The notes below the pieces were generated by a model. That model did not search any database. It saw nothing but the letters and a program-made list of their open reading frames with translations, and was not told the origin of the DNA. The translations under genes and the position numbers were made by a program. Shown in pieces: positions 7,007 to 14,194 of a stretch of DNA of 27,110 nucleotides. The DNA is from a virus: IMG/VR virus record IMGVR_UViG_3300005613_003534, positions 1 to 27,110 of that record; one strand, given 5' to 3'. How positions within the stretch are numbered: the first letter of the stretch is position 1; every line of letters starts with the position of its first letter.

Positions 7007-7783
7007 TTAAGTAATGAATAGTGGTGGTTGTCTGTCTAATTCCTCAAGGCGCTTTACAGCTATCTCACAATACTTTTCTGAAATCTCTATCCCTACCGCT
7101 TTTCTGCCTAATTTCTTGGCGGCGACAAGGGTTGTTCCGCTTCCCATAAATGGGTCAAAAACGGTATCAGATTTATTCGTATATGTCTTAATAAGATACT
7201 CCATAAGTGCTACTGGTTTTTGAGTGGGATGAAGTCCAACTTCCTTCTTAAATCTTTTTACACTGCCAGGCAACCTAAAAAGTGGGTCTCTATTTGCTTT
7301 TCCAGAAATCATTTTGCTATGTTCTGATTTCCTTTTATTATATTTACAGTTTTTTACAAACGCTTTTCCAGCCTCGCTTCTTTCTTGCATTATTGGATTA
7401 TATGTTGGCTGTTTTGCATAGAATACAACAATGTTCTCATGTTCTTTAAAGGGTTGTTTTCTTGCCACCGCAAAATTACTTCCATAATTTTTCTCCCAAA
7501 CCCATTCATACTTAAACCACTTCAAATTACTCATTACTAACTTACTGGTAAAAGGCTGAGAGGCAGTGAAGACATAAGCACAGCTATCTTTGCCGAGAGG
7601 TTTCAATATTTCCCATAGTTTATCAAGGTCGGGCATTGTGTCCCATTCACAGGCAGTAATACCATACGGCGGATCAGTCAGCACAAGGTCAAATCTCCAA
7701 TCAGCAAACCGAGGCATTATTTCAAGGCAATCTCCATTGTATATCGCTATTCCATCCTCATAATAATAGGGTCCAATCTCCAT
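7007..7783 (-). CDS. DNA (N4-cytosine/N6-adenine) methyltransferase, beta class
   Basis: This is a complete, uninterrupted site-specific DNA methyltransferase of 258 residues. Motif IV 'LVLTDPPYGI' lies near the start, a target-recognition region follows in the middle, then 'HPTQKPVALMEYLI' and the AdoMet-binding motif 'FDPFMGSGTT' near the C-terminus. This is the beta-class order. I chose ATG 7783 (MEIGPYYYED) because AAGGAT lies seven bases before it; a TTG at 7798 would add five residues. The DNA is visibly more AT-rich than its neighbours, which suggests recent acquisition. It probably modifies phage DNA against host restriction. No partner nuclease is nearby. Confidence 0.9.
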   Translation of the reverse strand: MEIGPYYYEDGIAIYNGDCLEIMPRFADWRFDLVLTDPPYGITACEWDTMPDLDKLWEILKPLGKDSCAYVFTASQPFTSKLVMSNLKWFKYEWVWEKNYGSNFAVARKQPFKEHENIVVFYAKQPTYNPIMQERSEAGKAFVKNCKYNKRKSEHSKMISGKANRDPLFRLPGSVKRFKKEVGLHPTQKPVALMEYLIKTYTNKSDTVFDPFMGSGTTLVAAKKLGRKAVGIEISEKYCEIAVKRLEELDRQPPLFIT

Positions 7784-7908
7784 CTTTCGATCCTTCAATT
7801 TCAGCAGTTACACACATTTCGTAATCTCTCACTGTGGCAAATATGCCTCGCTAAGAGCTATCAAGCGGAATCTTAGCCCTTTAATCACTGTTGGTTGAGA
7901 ACATAATT

Positions 7909-8322
7909 TCAGGCATGAACGTACCCGTCCTCTCCAATAACGAACGCCTCCGACTGTTCAAGATCATACACTGGGTATCTAGTGCCATGAGCAATCAGTG
8001 TAGCATCATTGTCGATTCCATCCCTAATGATCCGCCCTAGCACCCGGTCTCGCTCATCACTATCAGACGACAGACGTCTGAGGTCATCGGTGTGGAACTC
8101 AAAGATAATCCCATGCTTCTCTACTCCACGTGTGAACCCAGGGTTCTCCTTCACCTGTCGCGCCTTGATAGAGCAGCCCTCCCAGTCTCGCAAGAAATCT
8201 TGATATGCATCAATTGTGTGCATTAACCACTCCCACTTGGGAAACAACTGTTTGCCGATTTCACAGATATGTTCTGCCCAGTGCTGCAGAACCATATCCC
8301 CTACTAAAACTTGCTCACTCAT
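7909..8322 (-). CDS. Hypothetical phage protein downstream of portal
   Basis: The 137-residue frame starts at ATG 8322, overlapping the portal stop codon (TAATG), so the two genes are probably translationally coupled. The sequence is mixed helical and charged ('DERDRVLGRIIRDGIDNDAT', 'AFVIGEDGYVHA'); no family or catalytic motif is recognised. The position suggests a head-assembly accessory protein. Confidence 0.6.
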   Translation of the reverse strand: MSEQVLVGDMVLQHWAEHICEIGKQLFPKWEWLMHTIDAYQDFLRDWEGCSIKARQVKENPGFTRGVEKHGIIFEFHTDDLRRLSSDSDERDRVLGRIIRDGIDNDATLIAHGTRYPVYDLEQSEAFVIGEDGYVHA

Positions 8323-9713
8323 TACTTCTCCTCTCTATCCTCATCACCATGTGCAGCAGGTGGCTTCTTCCATCCATCAGTCCACTCACCCTCGTCTTTC
8401 GCCTCGTCCTCTCCCCTCATCGCCCTTACCTTCTCTACCATTCCCAGCCGTGTAAGCATGTCCTGGAATATCTCCGTAGAAGCATCCCTTGGCAGCCACC
8501 CTCTATCCTCTGCCTTCTCCATAGCACCGACGAATCTCAGTAGAGCGCCAGCGCTCCTCTGGAAGTCTCTCACGCCTAGACGTGGAGCCTGACATACGAC
8601 ATCGTATGTACCCTTCTTCGGCTTCACAAGGTCGCCCTTCGCCATTGCCTGCTGCAGAACGTAGTAGCCGATGTAGGCATAACACGATCTTACCTCCCAT
8701 TGCCTCGTGGAGAGACCGCGAGAGACAGGGTCTAGCACCTCTCCCACTTCCTGGGCGCGACGGCGCGTGCCTCCCTCTCCTCCAAGCCCGCTCGCCAGCT
8801 TTAAGAAGTCGAGATACCAGGAGCCGTCCGCACCCACCCCGCTAGACCTGAAATCCGGCTGCACCAGATTGTACTCTACAAGCTCATTATGAGCGAACTG
8901 GGAGCCGGCGGCAGGCGGATCTCTGTGATCCTTCAGCCAATCGTCTATCTGCTCCTGTGTATACCCCGCCAGTGTTACCTCCCACCAGATAGCATCCCAG
9001 TTTGCTCTCTTGCCCAAGTAGTTATACGTGAAAGACTCCCAGGCGCGTAAGAAGTCTATGAGTGGCAATAACCGGGAGTATCCTCTGACGTCACTTCCCA
9101 AGTGTTGCATTCTGAAGTAGAAACAGTCACCTTGTAGAGAGCCAGACGTCGGGTCCCAGTCCACGACAGCATATCCTTGCTCTTCCTCTGGCTTGTCCCG
9201 CTCGCTTTTCAGTATGACCTTTGCGGGGCGACCAGGGACGCCATCTTTTTCCTTCACACTGTCGATTTCTCTCGGTGGGATGAACGTCAGTGCCACGAAT
9301 CCGTCAGGGTGATCCTTCTTGAGATAGCAGAGTTCGCCATAGACGAAGTATTCCATGATCTGGTAGTAGAGGTTCATGGAGATAGCATGGACGGGGGAGT
9401 GCCAGAAATTGTACAAGACCTCACGCGCATCACGATTGCTGCTTGTGAGCTCAAATCCCCCCTCTCCTACTACAAAATCTGTGTATTGTTCTATGATATG
9501 GTGAGCAAGGGGGGATGAATAGAACAGCTTCTCTGCAGCACTGATAGCTGTTAGTCGCTGATCCTCTGTGATGATAGCGTCTCCGTCTCCCCACTTGCGC
9601 CAGGGAGACGAGGAGTCAGTGTCCAGAGACTCGGCGCCGATGGTGGTGGCGGCAGCGGTGAGGAGGGCGGGGGATGATTGTCGTGTTAGGAAGGACTCGT
9701 TTAACTCAGGCAT
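8322..9713 (-). CDS. Phage portal protein
   Basis: The 463-residue protein begins at ATG 9713, with AGGAG eight bases upstream. It shows the portal pattern: an N-terminal helix with 'SSPLAHHIIEQYTDFVVGEG', then 'QIMEYFVYGELCYLKKDHPD', 'LTFIPPREIDSV', a wing region 'YFRMQHLGSDVRGYSRLLPL' and 'DFLRAWESFTYN', and a long C-terminal helical and acidic tail. Portals form the dodecameric ring at the capsid vertex where DNA enters and the terminase docks. Length and gene order (terminase upstream, capsid downstream) fit. The highly charged C-terminus (DEAKDEGEWTDGWKKPPAAH) is disordered by appearance. Confidence 0.85.
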   Translation of the reverse strand: MPELNESFLTRQSSPALLTAAATTIGAESLDTDSSSPWRKWGDGDAIITEDQRLTAISAAEKLFYSSPLAHHIIEQYTDFVVGEGGFELTSSNRDAREVLYNFWHSPVHAISMNLYYQIMEYFVYGELCYLKKDHPDGFVALTFIPPREIDSVKEKDGVPGRPAKVILKSERDKPEEEQGYAVVDWDPTSGSLQGDCFYFRMQHLGSDVRGYSRLLPLIDFLRAWESFTYNYLGKRANWDAIWWEVTLAGYTQEQIDDWLKDHRDPPAAGSQFAHNELVEYNLVQPDFRSSGVGADGSWYLDFLKLASGLGGEGGTRRRAQEVGEVLDPVSRGLSTRQWEVRSCYAYIGYYVLQQAMAKGDLVKPKKGTYDVVCQAPRLGVRDFQRSAGALLRFVGAMEKAEDRGWLPRDASTEIFQDMLTRLGMVEKVRAMRGEDEAKDEGEWTDGWKKPPAAHGDEDREEK

Positions 9714-9807
9714 AGATTACTCCTGTTATCAATGCAGTACGGCTAGAGCGTTGACAGCGAACAGAGTGATCGTCATGGAAATATACGTACTGCCCTTTTT
9801 CTTCCAT
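9706..9807 (-). CDS. 33-residue small protein overlapping the portal start
   Basis: A short frame from ATG 9807 to TGA at 9706 encodes MEEKGQYVYFHDDHSVRCQR followed by 13 more residues. GGGGAGA lies about nine bases before the ATG, and its stop overlaps the portal ATG, as in coupled cistrons. It fills the gap between the upstream gene and the portal. No homologue is recognised; it may only serve to couple portal translation. Confidence 0.35.
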   Translation of the reverse strand: MEEKGQYVYFHDDHSVRCQRSSRTALITGVIYA

Positions 9808-9812
9808 TCTCG

Positions 9813-10400
9813 CTATCTCCCCTCACATCTGCCAAACACTTCATATCTGATCTCTTTACTCAGTCCTCTCACCTGCGCTACCACCAGTCGGCAGGCTGGT
9901 GCGAACTGAGAACTCAGTGTTACCATCGGCATCTCTCTCTGATCCTCAAGCTCCCAGTGATCTCGCAGGAGGAAGTCACCGTTACTCTGTCTTACGTAGA
10001 GTTTAATATCAAACTTATCCCCCTCACGGGCATCTGCGAGGTCAAGAAGGAACCACAGTGTCGCCGGGCGTGTACTTTCATAGATAACGTATTCTTCTTT
10101 AGGGCCGACTTTGGGCCTGAGAACATCCATAATGTGAATATCGAAGCCCTTCGTTAGATATGATATGGCTCGTTCGTGGACGAGGGGGACAATTGCGTCC
10201 GTGATGCGCTCTAACGTTGTAGGGCGGAAGAGGTATTCTTGTATGATGTTCCAGATGATATTCCTGATGTGTTGCATGTTTTCTCCTAGAAGGTCATTGT
10301 GGACGAGGGGGACAATTGCGTCCGTGATGCGCTCTAACGTTGTAGGGCGGAAGAGGTATTCTTGTATGATGTTCCAGATGATATTCCTGATGTGTTGCAT
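9813..10400 (-). CDS. Phage protein with perfectly duplicated N-terminal segment
   Basis: Starting at ATG 10400 (AGGAG nine bases before), the frame encodes 195 residues. The first 34 residues, MQHIRNIIWNIIQEYLFRPT onward, recur exactly after a seven-residue linker (NDLLGEN). The linker is the translated intergenic ribosome-site region, because the duplicated unit includes it. A second identical ribosome site and ATG therefore exist at 10277, giving a 154-residue product that probably equals the ancestral protein. A GTG at 10433 would add 11 residues but lies inside the upstream gene. The rest ('ATLWFLLDLADAREGDKFDI', 'QFAPACRLVVAQVRGLSKEI') looks like a beta-rich structural protein; no family is recognised. 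Confidence 0.65.
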   Translation of the reverse strand: MQHIRNIIWNIIQEYLFRPTTLERITDAIVPLVHNDLLGENMQHIRNIIWNIIQEYLFRPTTLERITDAIVPLVHERAISYLTKGFDIHIMDVLRPKVGPKEEYVIYESTRPATLWFLLDLADAREGDKFDIKLYVRQSNGDFLLRDHWELEDQREMPMVTLSSQFAPACRLVVAQVRGLSKEIRYEVFGRCEGR

Positions 10401-10421
10401 GTTTTCTCCTAGAAGGTCATT
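10176..10421 (-). repeat. Perfect 123-bp tandem duplication
   Basis: Bases 10176-10298 and 10299-10421 appear identical over 123 bp (41 codons), with no base difference seen. The unit contains 21 bases of intergenic DNA with the AGGAG site plus the first 34 codons. Perfect identity implies a very recent event or an assembly artefact. Confidence 0.95.
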
Positions 10422-10617
10422 AGATAGCTTCACCTGCGAGTAATACGCCGACGGCGATAACGACCAGTCCCGTTAGATAGTTCAACCAATATGTCAGCAA
10501 TAGACGAGTTATGGTCATATCAGGATTTTGTAGGGCTAAGCTGCCGAACCAAATCAAGGCTAATGCCACCATGCTTATTCCGGCATATCTCTTGATCCTG
10601 CCACACTCACCACCCAT
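10420..10617 (-). CDS. Small two-helix membrane protein
   Basis: The 65-residue protein starts at ATG 10617, about eight bases after GGAAGGGAG. It has two predicted membrane helices: roughly residues 14-31 ('SMVALALIWFGSLAL') and 39-62 ('LLTYWLNYLTGLVVIAVGVL'). The short basic N-terminus and size are compatible with a holin or other phage membrane protein. However, the lysin gene is far upstream (24205-23792), so a holin role is only a guess. It ends one base into the duplicated unit of the next gene. Confidence 0.55.
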   Translation of the reverse strand: MGGECGRIKRYAGISMVALALIWFGSLALQNPDMTITRLLLTYWLNYLTGLVVIAVGVLLAGEAI

Positions 10618-10635
10618 CCCCCATACTCCCTTCCG

Positions 10636-10881
10636 TCATGGTTCGTCAGACGACTTCTCCCTCAAACCTAAAGCGGGCCTTAAGATTAATTCCGTGACGA
10701 TGATTTCCATAAACCGCAGCGTCAATGGTTCAATCAATGCCTCTGCTACTCCCTCGGCGAGTAGCCCCTCATAGAACATCCTTACCGTAGATGCAATTGC
10801 TCTGTAGCCAGCTCCTACTAAGCGCCGTTGCAACGCCGCTTCAAACAGGCCGCTATCATCGTGTTCATTCTTGTTACTCAT
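10636..10881 (-). CDS. Small hypothetical helical protein
   Basis: I choose ATG 10881 (MSNKNEHDDSG, 81 residues). It overlaps the upstream stop by eight bases and has AGAGGATC before it; a longer frame to 10929 lacks a ribosome site. The protein is helical ('AALQRRLVGAGYRAIASTVR', 'ALIEPLTLRFMEIIVTELIL'). It loosely resembles the start of the following duplicated gene (both contain helical segments before 'I..PL'), but no family is recognised. Confidence 0.55.
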   Translation of the reverse strand: MSNKNEHDDSGLFEAALQRRLVGAGYRAIASTVRMFYEGLLAEGVAEALIEPLTLRFMEIIVTELILRPALGLREKSSDEP

Positions 10882-11251
10882 CGTTGATCCTCTCCGTCCG
10901 CCCCGGAAGAGCCGCCAGCATCCTTTCAAACAACTCGTCTGCTATCTCTCTGTGTATCTCGTCCTTTCTGGCAATTCCTTCTACAAAGCCTGCCTGTCTT
11001 GCCTTACGCAGCTCTAGCTCCCACGCGGTCGGACGCACTCTAAAGCTCAAGCCCCATAACTTCCAGGCAGCCCGTGCCAGATAGCATAGGGGGATAGGCA
11101 ATACATCCTTGGTGTCTGTAAGGGGATTGTATCGCCATTGCCGTCCCCACCAGGGATAAGCTTCACCCTCATGGATACTAGTGGCAATTGCCATCTTCCT
11201 GCTCAACAAATATTGCCATGTAGTCCTAATCGCCCCTCTGCTATCACCCAC
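10874..11251 (-). CDS. Hypothetical phage protein
   Basis: The 125-residue frame has a conserved-looking core 'WGRQWRYNPLTDTKDVLPIP' followed by 'LCYLARAAWKLWGL', and a helical C-terminus 'IHREIADELFERMLAALP'. It starts the group of small genes between the methyltransferase island and the portal. The start is not certain: the frame begins at 11251, and Met20 (MAIATSIHEG) at 11194 is an alternative start. Its stop overlaps the next gene's ATG. Function unknown. Confidence 0.5.
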   Translation of the reverse strand: MGDSRGAIRTTWQYLLSRKMAIATSIHEGEAYPWWGRQWRYNPLTDTKDVLPIPLCYLARAAWKLWGLSFRVRPTAWELELRKARQAGFVEGIARKDEIHREIADELFERMLAALPGRTERINDE

Positions 11252-11301
11252 CTATCAAGCTCCTTTCACAATCTTGTCAAATCACAGGTTATGTTACCCT
11301 C

Positions 11302-12009
11302 TTAAATCGGCATCTCCAACTGTGCTTGCTTCTGGCGGTCGGCTTCGATACGTTTCATCGCCATTGCCACGTAATCTGGATTGGTGTCGCAGCCGAACCA
11401 CCTGCGTCCCAGACGGTCAGCGGCTACGGCGGTCGTGCCACTGCCCATGAAGGGGTCGAAGATGAGATCACTCTCATTACTCCATTGACCCACAATATAT
11501 TCCACAGTATCTATAGGACGAGGACATGGATGCCAGCCAGACTCTTTTTCTAATACCCACTTGCACGTTTGGCCGATATGCCAATCCCTGCGCATTCCCA
11601 TTTCACCCTTGCTAGCAAATTGATATTGTGTGTTTCCTTTATGCCAAAACAGAATCGGGTCAAGTGCCCACTGTACATCAACCTTACGTATCTGAACAAA
11701 GTTCTTGCATCCAGCCATCAATCGGGCCTGGGGAAACCTACTCCATGCTGGCAGGCAATGCCGCATTGCCTGCCAAAGAAATAACAGGCGTCCGTCTTTA
11801 CATATTCGCTCTGCCTCAGCCATCCATATTTCCAGCAAGTCAAGATATTGTTTGAGTGGCAGGTTATCATCAAAGCCGTTACCATAATCATAGTTGACAT
11901 TGAACGGCGGGTCAGCTACCACCAAATCCACGCACCCGTCAGGGAGATTTTTCATTATTTCTAAACAATCCCCCACAGCGATGGTGTTTTCCTCAAACGG
12001 TCCTATCAT
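11302..12009 (-). CDS. DNA methyltransferase (DPPF type, beta class)
   Basis: This 235-residue protein is complete: 'MIGPFEENTIAVGDCLEIMK', motif IV 'LVVADPPFNVNYDYG', a middle recognition region with 'WALDPILFWHKGNTQYQF', 'HPCPRPIDTVEYIVGQWS' and AdoMet motif I 'FDPFMGSGTTAVAADRLGRR'. DPPF is an accepted variant of DPPY. Its C-terminus (RIEADRQKQAQLEMPI) is clearly related to that of the upstream gene (RIKADRQGRAQLEMSL), so the two share recent ancestry or have exchanged ends. The start overlaps the previous stop as ATGA, so translation is likely coupled. It is the last member of the methyltransferase island. Confidence 0.9.
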   Translation of the reverse strand: MIGPFEENTIAVGDCLEIMKNLPDGCVDLVVADPPFNVNYDYGNGFDDNLPLKQYLDLLEIWMAEAERICKDGRLLFLWQAMRHCLPAWSRFPQARLMAGCKNFVQIRKVDVQWALDPILFWHKGNTQYQFASKGEMGMRRDWHIGQTCKWVLEKESGWHPCPRPIDTVEYIVGQWSNESDLIFDPFMGSGTTAVAADRLGRRWFGCDTNPDYVAMAMKRIEADRQKQAQLEMPI

Positions 12010-13601
12010 AGGCTCATCTCCAACTGCGCTCTCCCCTGGCGGTCGGCCTTGATGCGCTCCATCGCCATCTCCGCATACTCAGGATTGAGGTCTATCCCCA
12101 GCCAGTTCCTACCCAACCGCTCGGCCACCAAGCCAGTGGTACCCGCTCCGATGAATGGATCAAGAACGAGGCAGGGAACTGGTTCAGGCGAGCAGTTGGT
12201 CACAGAATCGCCATCCAGGTCCCCGTCAGGGCAAATACCACAGCCGCAGGCGGGCCGCCAGCCGAGAGTTTGTATAGAACCATTGATGCGCCCGCCCCCT
12301 GACTTGCCTACTGTGCCCGATAATTCTCCACTCCCCCCTCGTGCTTCGTGTGCTGATTGTGTTTTAGGACATACCTTTGACTTTCCAGGCGTCCTCTTCA
12401 CCACCCTCACCCACGCCTTCCCGCACTTCGGGCAAGCCCCCCGCTCTGATGTCCCCGCCTTGATGCACGGCTCTATCAAGTCAGGCGGAAAGGTGTTGCC
12501 CGTGATAAATACGCTACCGTTGCGCCTTGCCACAAACGTACCGTGTTCGGTTTGTGGACACCATACGACGCCAGTATATTTGACGGTCGCAATGTTAACA
12601 CCCTTGCCACCCGTTCCCCGCAGTGAGCGGTAGGGCCGATGTGTTAGATAGCAGGCGAACACACCATCTTTCCTCTCTGTTGTAACTGCCGTATAACCAA
12701 GGCGAATTGCAACTGCCTGAATATCATCAATGAAGGATTCTGATTTCTGAATGATACTTTGCCTACCATCATCTTTGCGGGTGTGCCCATCACCACCTAT
12801 CACGCCACGCATCAAGCCGCGCAACGCTGGCTCTGACCAACTCAGCACGTCAGCAGGCAATTCCTTGTGTGGTGCTTGATTACGTAACCAGCGACCAATG
12901 GCCCCGCTTAGCGTAAACACACAACTGTTGGCGGGGCGGCCTTGCCATTGCCGCTCACGTTGGGAAGTTTTATAGTCTGCCCCTAACACATCTAATAGGT
13001 ATTGGATGCGTTCCACTTTGTCAGCATTCACGCTCGTTGATTGTTCAATGCGTACTTGCTTGCTATGTTGTATCCAGCCTTCCGTTACATACCATCCAAA
13101 AAGCTCTGCGAGCAACGGGTCAAGCTCTATCGCTTCTCTGTTGTCTTGCCATTCAGCAGCTACAGGGATGTAATGACGCGAGTTCAACAAGTGGGCTTGC
13201 ACCACTTCATACTCCGTGCTGACAGATTGCGTTGACGTTCGCCTGCGTACCACACAACGATGATTAGGCGTAAGAAGTAGAGATAGGTCACGGTTGCCAG
13301 CCTGAATCATTGTTTCATCCCGCACATCATATTGAGACACACCCAATAACGGAGTCCAGGAGAGCTTGCCACTTGCTAAGTCAAATGAGGCGATTAGCTC
13401 TCTCTTTTCCAAGTCAACGTATGACTGCCACCCAGTACGTGTTAGGCACTCTGTCTCTTCGTCAACGCAAGCGAAGTGTGCGCCCTTGAACGGCTTGGTG
13501 CTGATTGTCCAGGTATCAGGCTTTGTATTAAATTCAATAGGCTCAAAAAATTCAGCCAGATCGGCGGGCACGTCCTTAGCCTCGATTATGATTTCGGCCA
13601 T
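12006..13601 (-). CDS. C-terminal half of DNA methyltransferase B, with intein
   Basis: The 531-residue frame starts at ATG 13601, with AGGGAG eight bases before, overlapping the end of the HNH gene. Host residues 1-44 end 'ISTKPFKGAHFA' and resume at 370 as 'TFPPDLIEPCIKAGTS'. The joined motif GAHFATFPPDLI is standard in phage methyltransferases, so an intein occupies 45-369. A zinc-ribbon (CPKCGKAW ... CGCGIC) and AdoMet motif I 'VLDPFIGAGTTGLVAERLGR' follow. Motif IV (SPPY/DPPY) is absent; it lies in the upstream fragments 14191-16192. Either the two halves form one split enzyme or this is the remnant of a second methyltransferase whose first half was replaced by the HNH gene. Confidence 0.85.
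   Translation of the reverse strand: MAEIIIEAKDVPADLAEFFEPIEFNTKPDTWTISTKPFKGAHFACVDEETECLTRTGWQSYVDLEKRELIASFDLASGKLSWTPLLGVSQYDVRDETMIQAGNRDLSLLLTPNHRCVVRRRTSTQSVSTEYEVVQAHLLNSRHYIPVAAEWQDNREAIELDPLLAELFGWYVTEGWIQHSKQVRIEQSTSVNADKVERIQYLLDVLGADYKTSQRERQWQGRPANSCVFTLSGAIGRWLRNQAPHKELPADVLSWSEPALRGLMRGVIGGDGHTRKDDGRQSIIQKSESFIDDIQAVAIRLGYTAVTTERKDGVFACYLTHRPYRSLRGTGGKGVNIATVKYTGVVWCPQTEHGTFVARRNGSVFITGNTFPPDLIEPCIKAGTSERGACPKCGKAWVRVVKRTPGKSKVCPKTQSAHEARGGSGELSGTVGKSGGGRINGSIQTLGWRPACGCGICPDGDLDGDSVTNCSPEPVPCLVLDPFIGAGTTGLVAERLGRNWLGIDLNPEYAEMAMERIKADRQGRAQLEMSL
12495..13469 (-). mobile_element. LAGLIDADG intein in methyltransferase B C-half
   Basis: Residues 45-369 of the host frame (325 aa). 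It begins with Cys1 ('CVDEETECLTRTGWQSY'). A block-B-like 'LLLTPNHRCVV' follows, then two LAGLIDADG-type helices ('LLAELFGWYVTEGWI' and 'LRGLMRGVIGGDGHT'), and it ends 'RRNGSVFITGN' before Thr+1 of the extein. The terminal Gly-Asn in place of His-Asn is an accepted variant. The insertion site is the conserved GAHFA|TFPP motif. Confidence 0.85.
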
Positions 13602-14194
13602 ACGCTTACTCCCTTACTGGAATTACACCGCTTGCAGGCAGGCACAATGTTATCCTTGGTGTGGCTGCCCCCTTTAGCAATCGGCACTACGTGGTCGCGC
13701 GTGGGCGGGTTGTCATTAGTAAATTTCGTCCTACAGTAAAAGCACTGATGCCCATGCTTTTCCAGCAAGGCTGACCAATCATCGGCAGAAAAATCACAGA
13801 TGATATTGTCCATACGGGAGCGTCGCTTGGTGGCCGCTCTGCGCTGTGCTTCAATTCCCCTTGAGGTATGGGCGTATCGCAACCACCGCTCACGCCTTAG
13901 CGCTTGGGCGTGGGGGGTGCGGGCTCGCTCGCGCTCAGCTTTGCGAAATTCAGGGCTTTGGCGTTTGCGCCGCATCCTGTCCCGATTCCATAACCGATGC
14001 TTAGTTCTGCCTTGCTCCGATTGGCTGTATCTTCTTACCTGCTCTAAGGTAGCCTCATGGTGTTCATAGCGATATTCTTGAGACTGGGCCTTGATACATT
14101 CCTTACAAGCTGACCGCAACCCATCCGCCATTGTCTTATCGTGATAGAACTCTGATTCGGGTTTGCTCTCGCCACACTTGCGACAAGTTTTCAC
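13586..14194 (-). CDS. HNH homing endonuclease between methyltransferase B halves
   Basis: The 202-residue protein starts at GTG 14194, overlapping the upstream TGA (TTGTGA), with GAGG upstream. Residues 1-35 form a zinc finger (CRKC ... CKEC). A long basic helical middle follows. The C-terminal HNH domain reads 'CFYCRTKF', then 'RDHVVPIAKGG', then 'DNIVPACKRCNSSKG', with the catalytic His in DHV and the Asn/Cys pairs in place. It has no LAGLIDADG motifs and no visible intron core around it. It separates the first half of methyltransferase B from the second, at a point where both flanks show related Trp-containing motifs (RTCWKV and DTWTI). Confidence 0.85.
   Translation of the reverse strand: MKTCRKCGESKPESEFYHDKTMADGLRSACKECIKAQSQEYRYEHHEATLEQVRRYSQSEQGRTKHRLWNRDRMRRKRQSPEFRKAERERARTPHAQALRRERWLRYAHTSRGIEAQRRAATKRRSRMDNIICDFSADDWSALLEKHGHQCFYCRTKFTNDNPPTRDHVVPIAKGGSHTKDNIVPACKRCNSSKGVSVWPKS

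Noticed and set aside
12049-12633. 194-residue plus-strand protein over methyltransferase B C-half
   Set aside because: It is antisense to conserved methyltransferase and zinc-ribbon codons, with no ribosome site or recognisable family.
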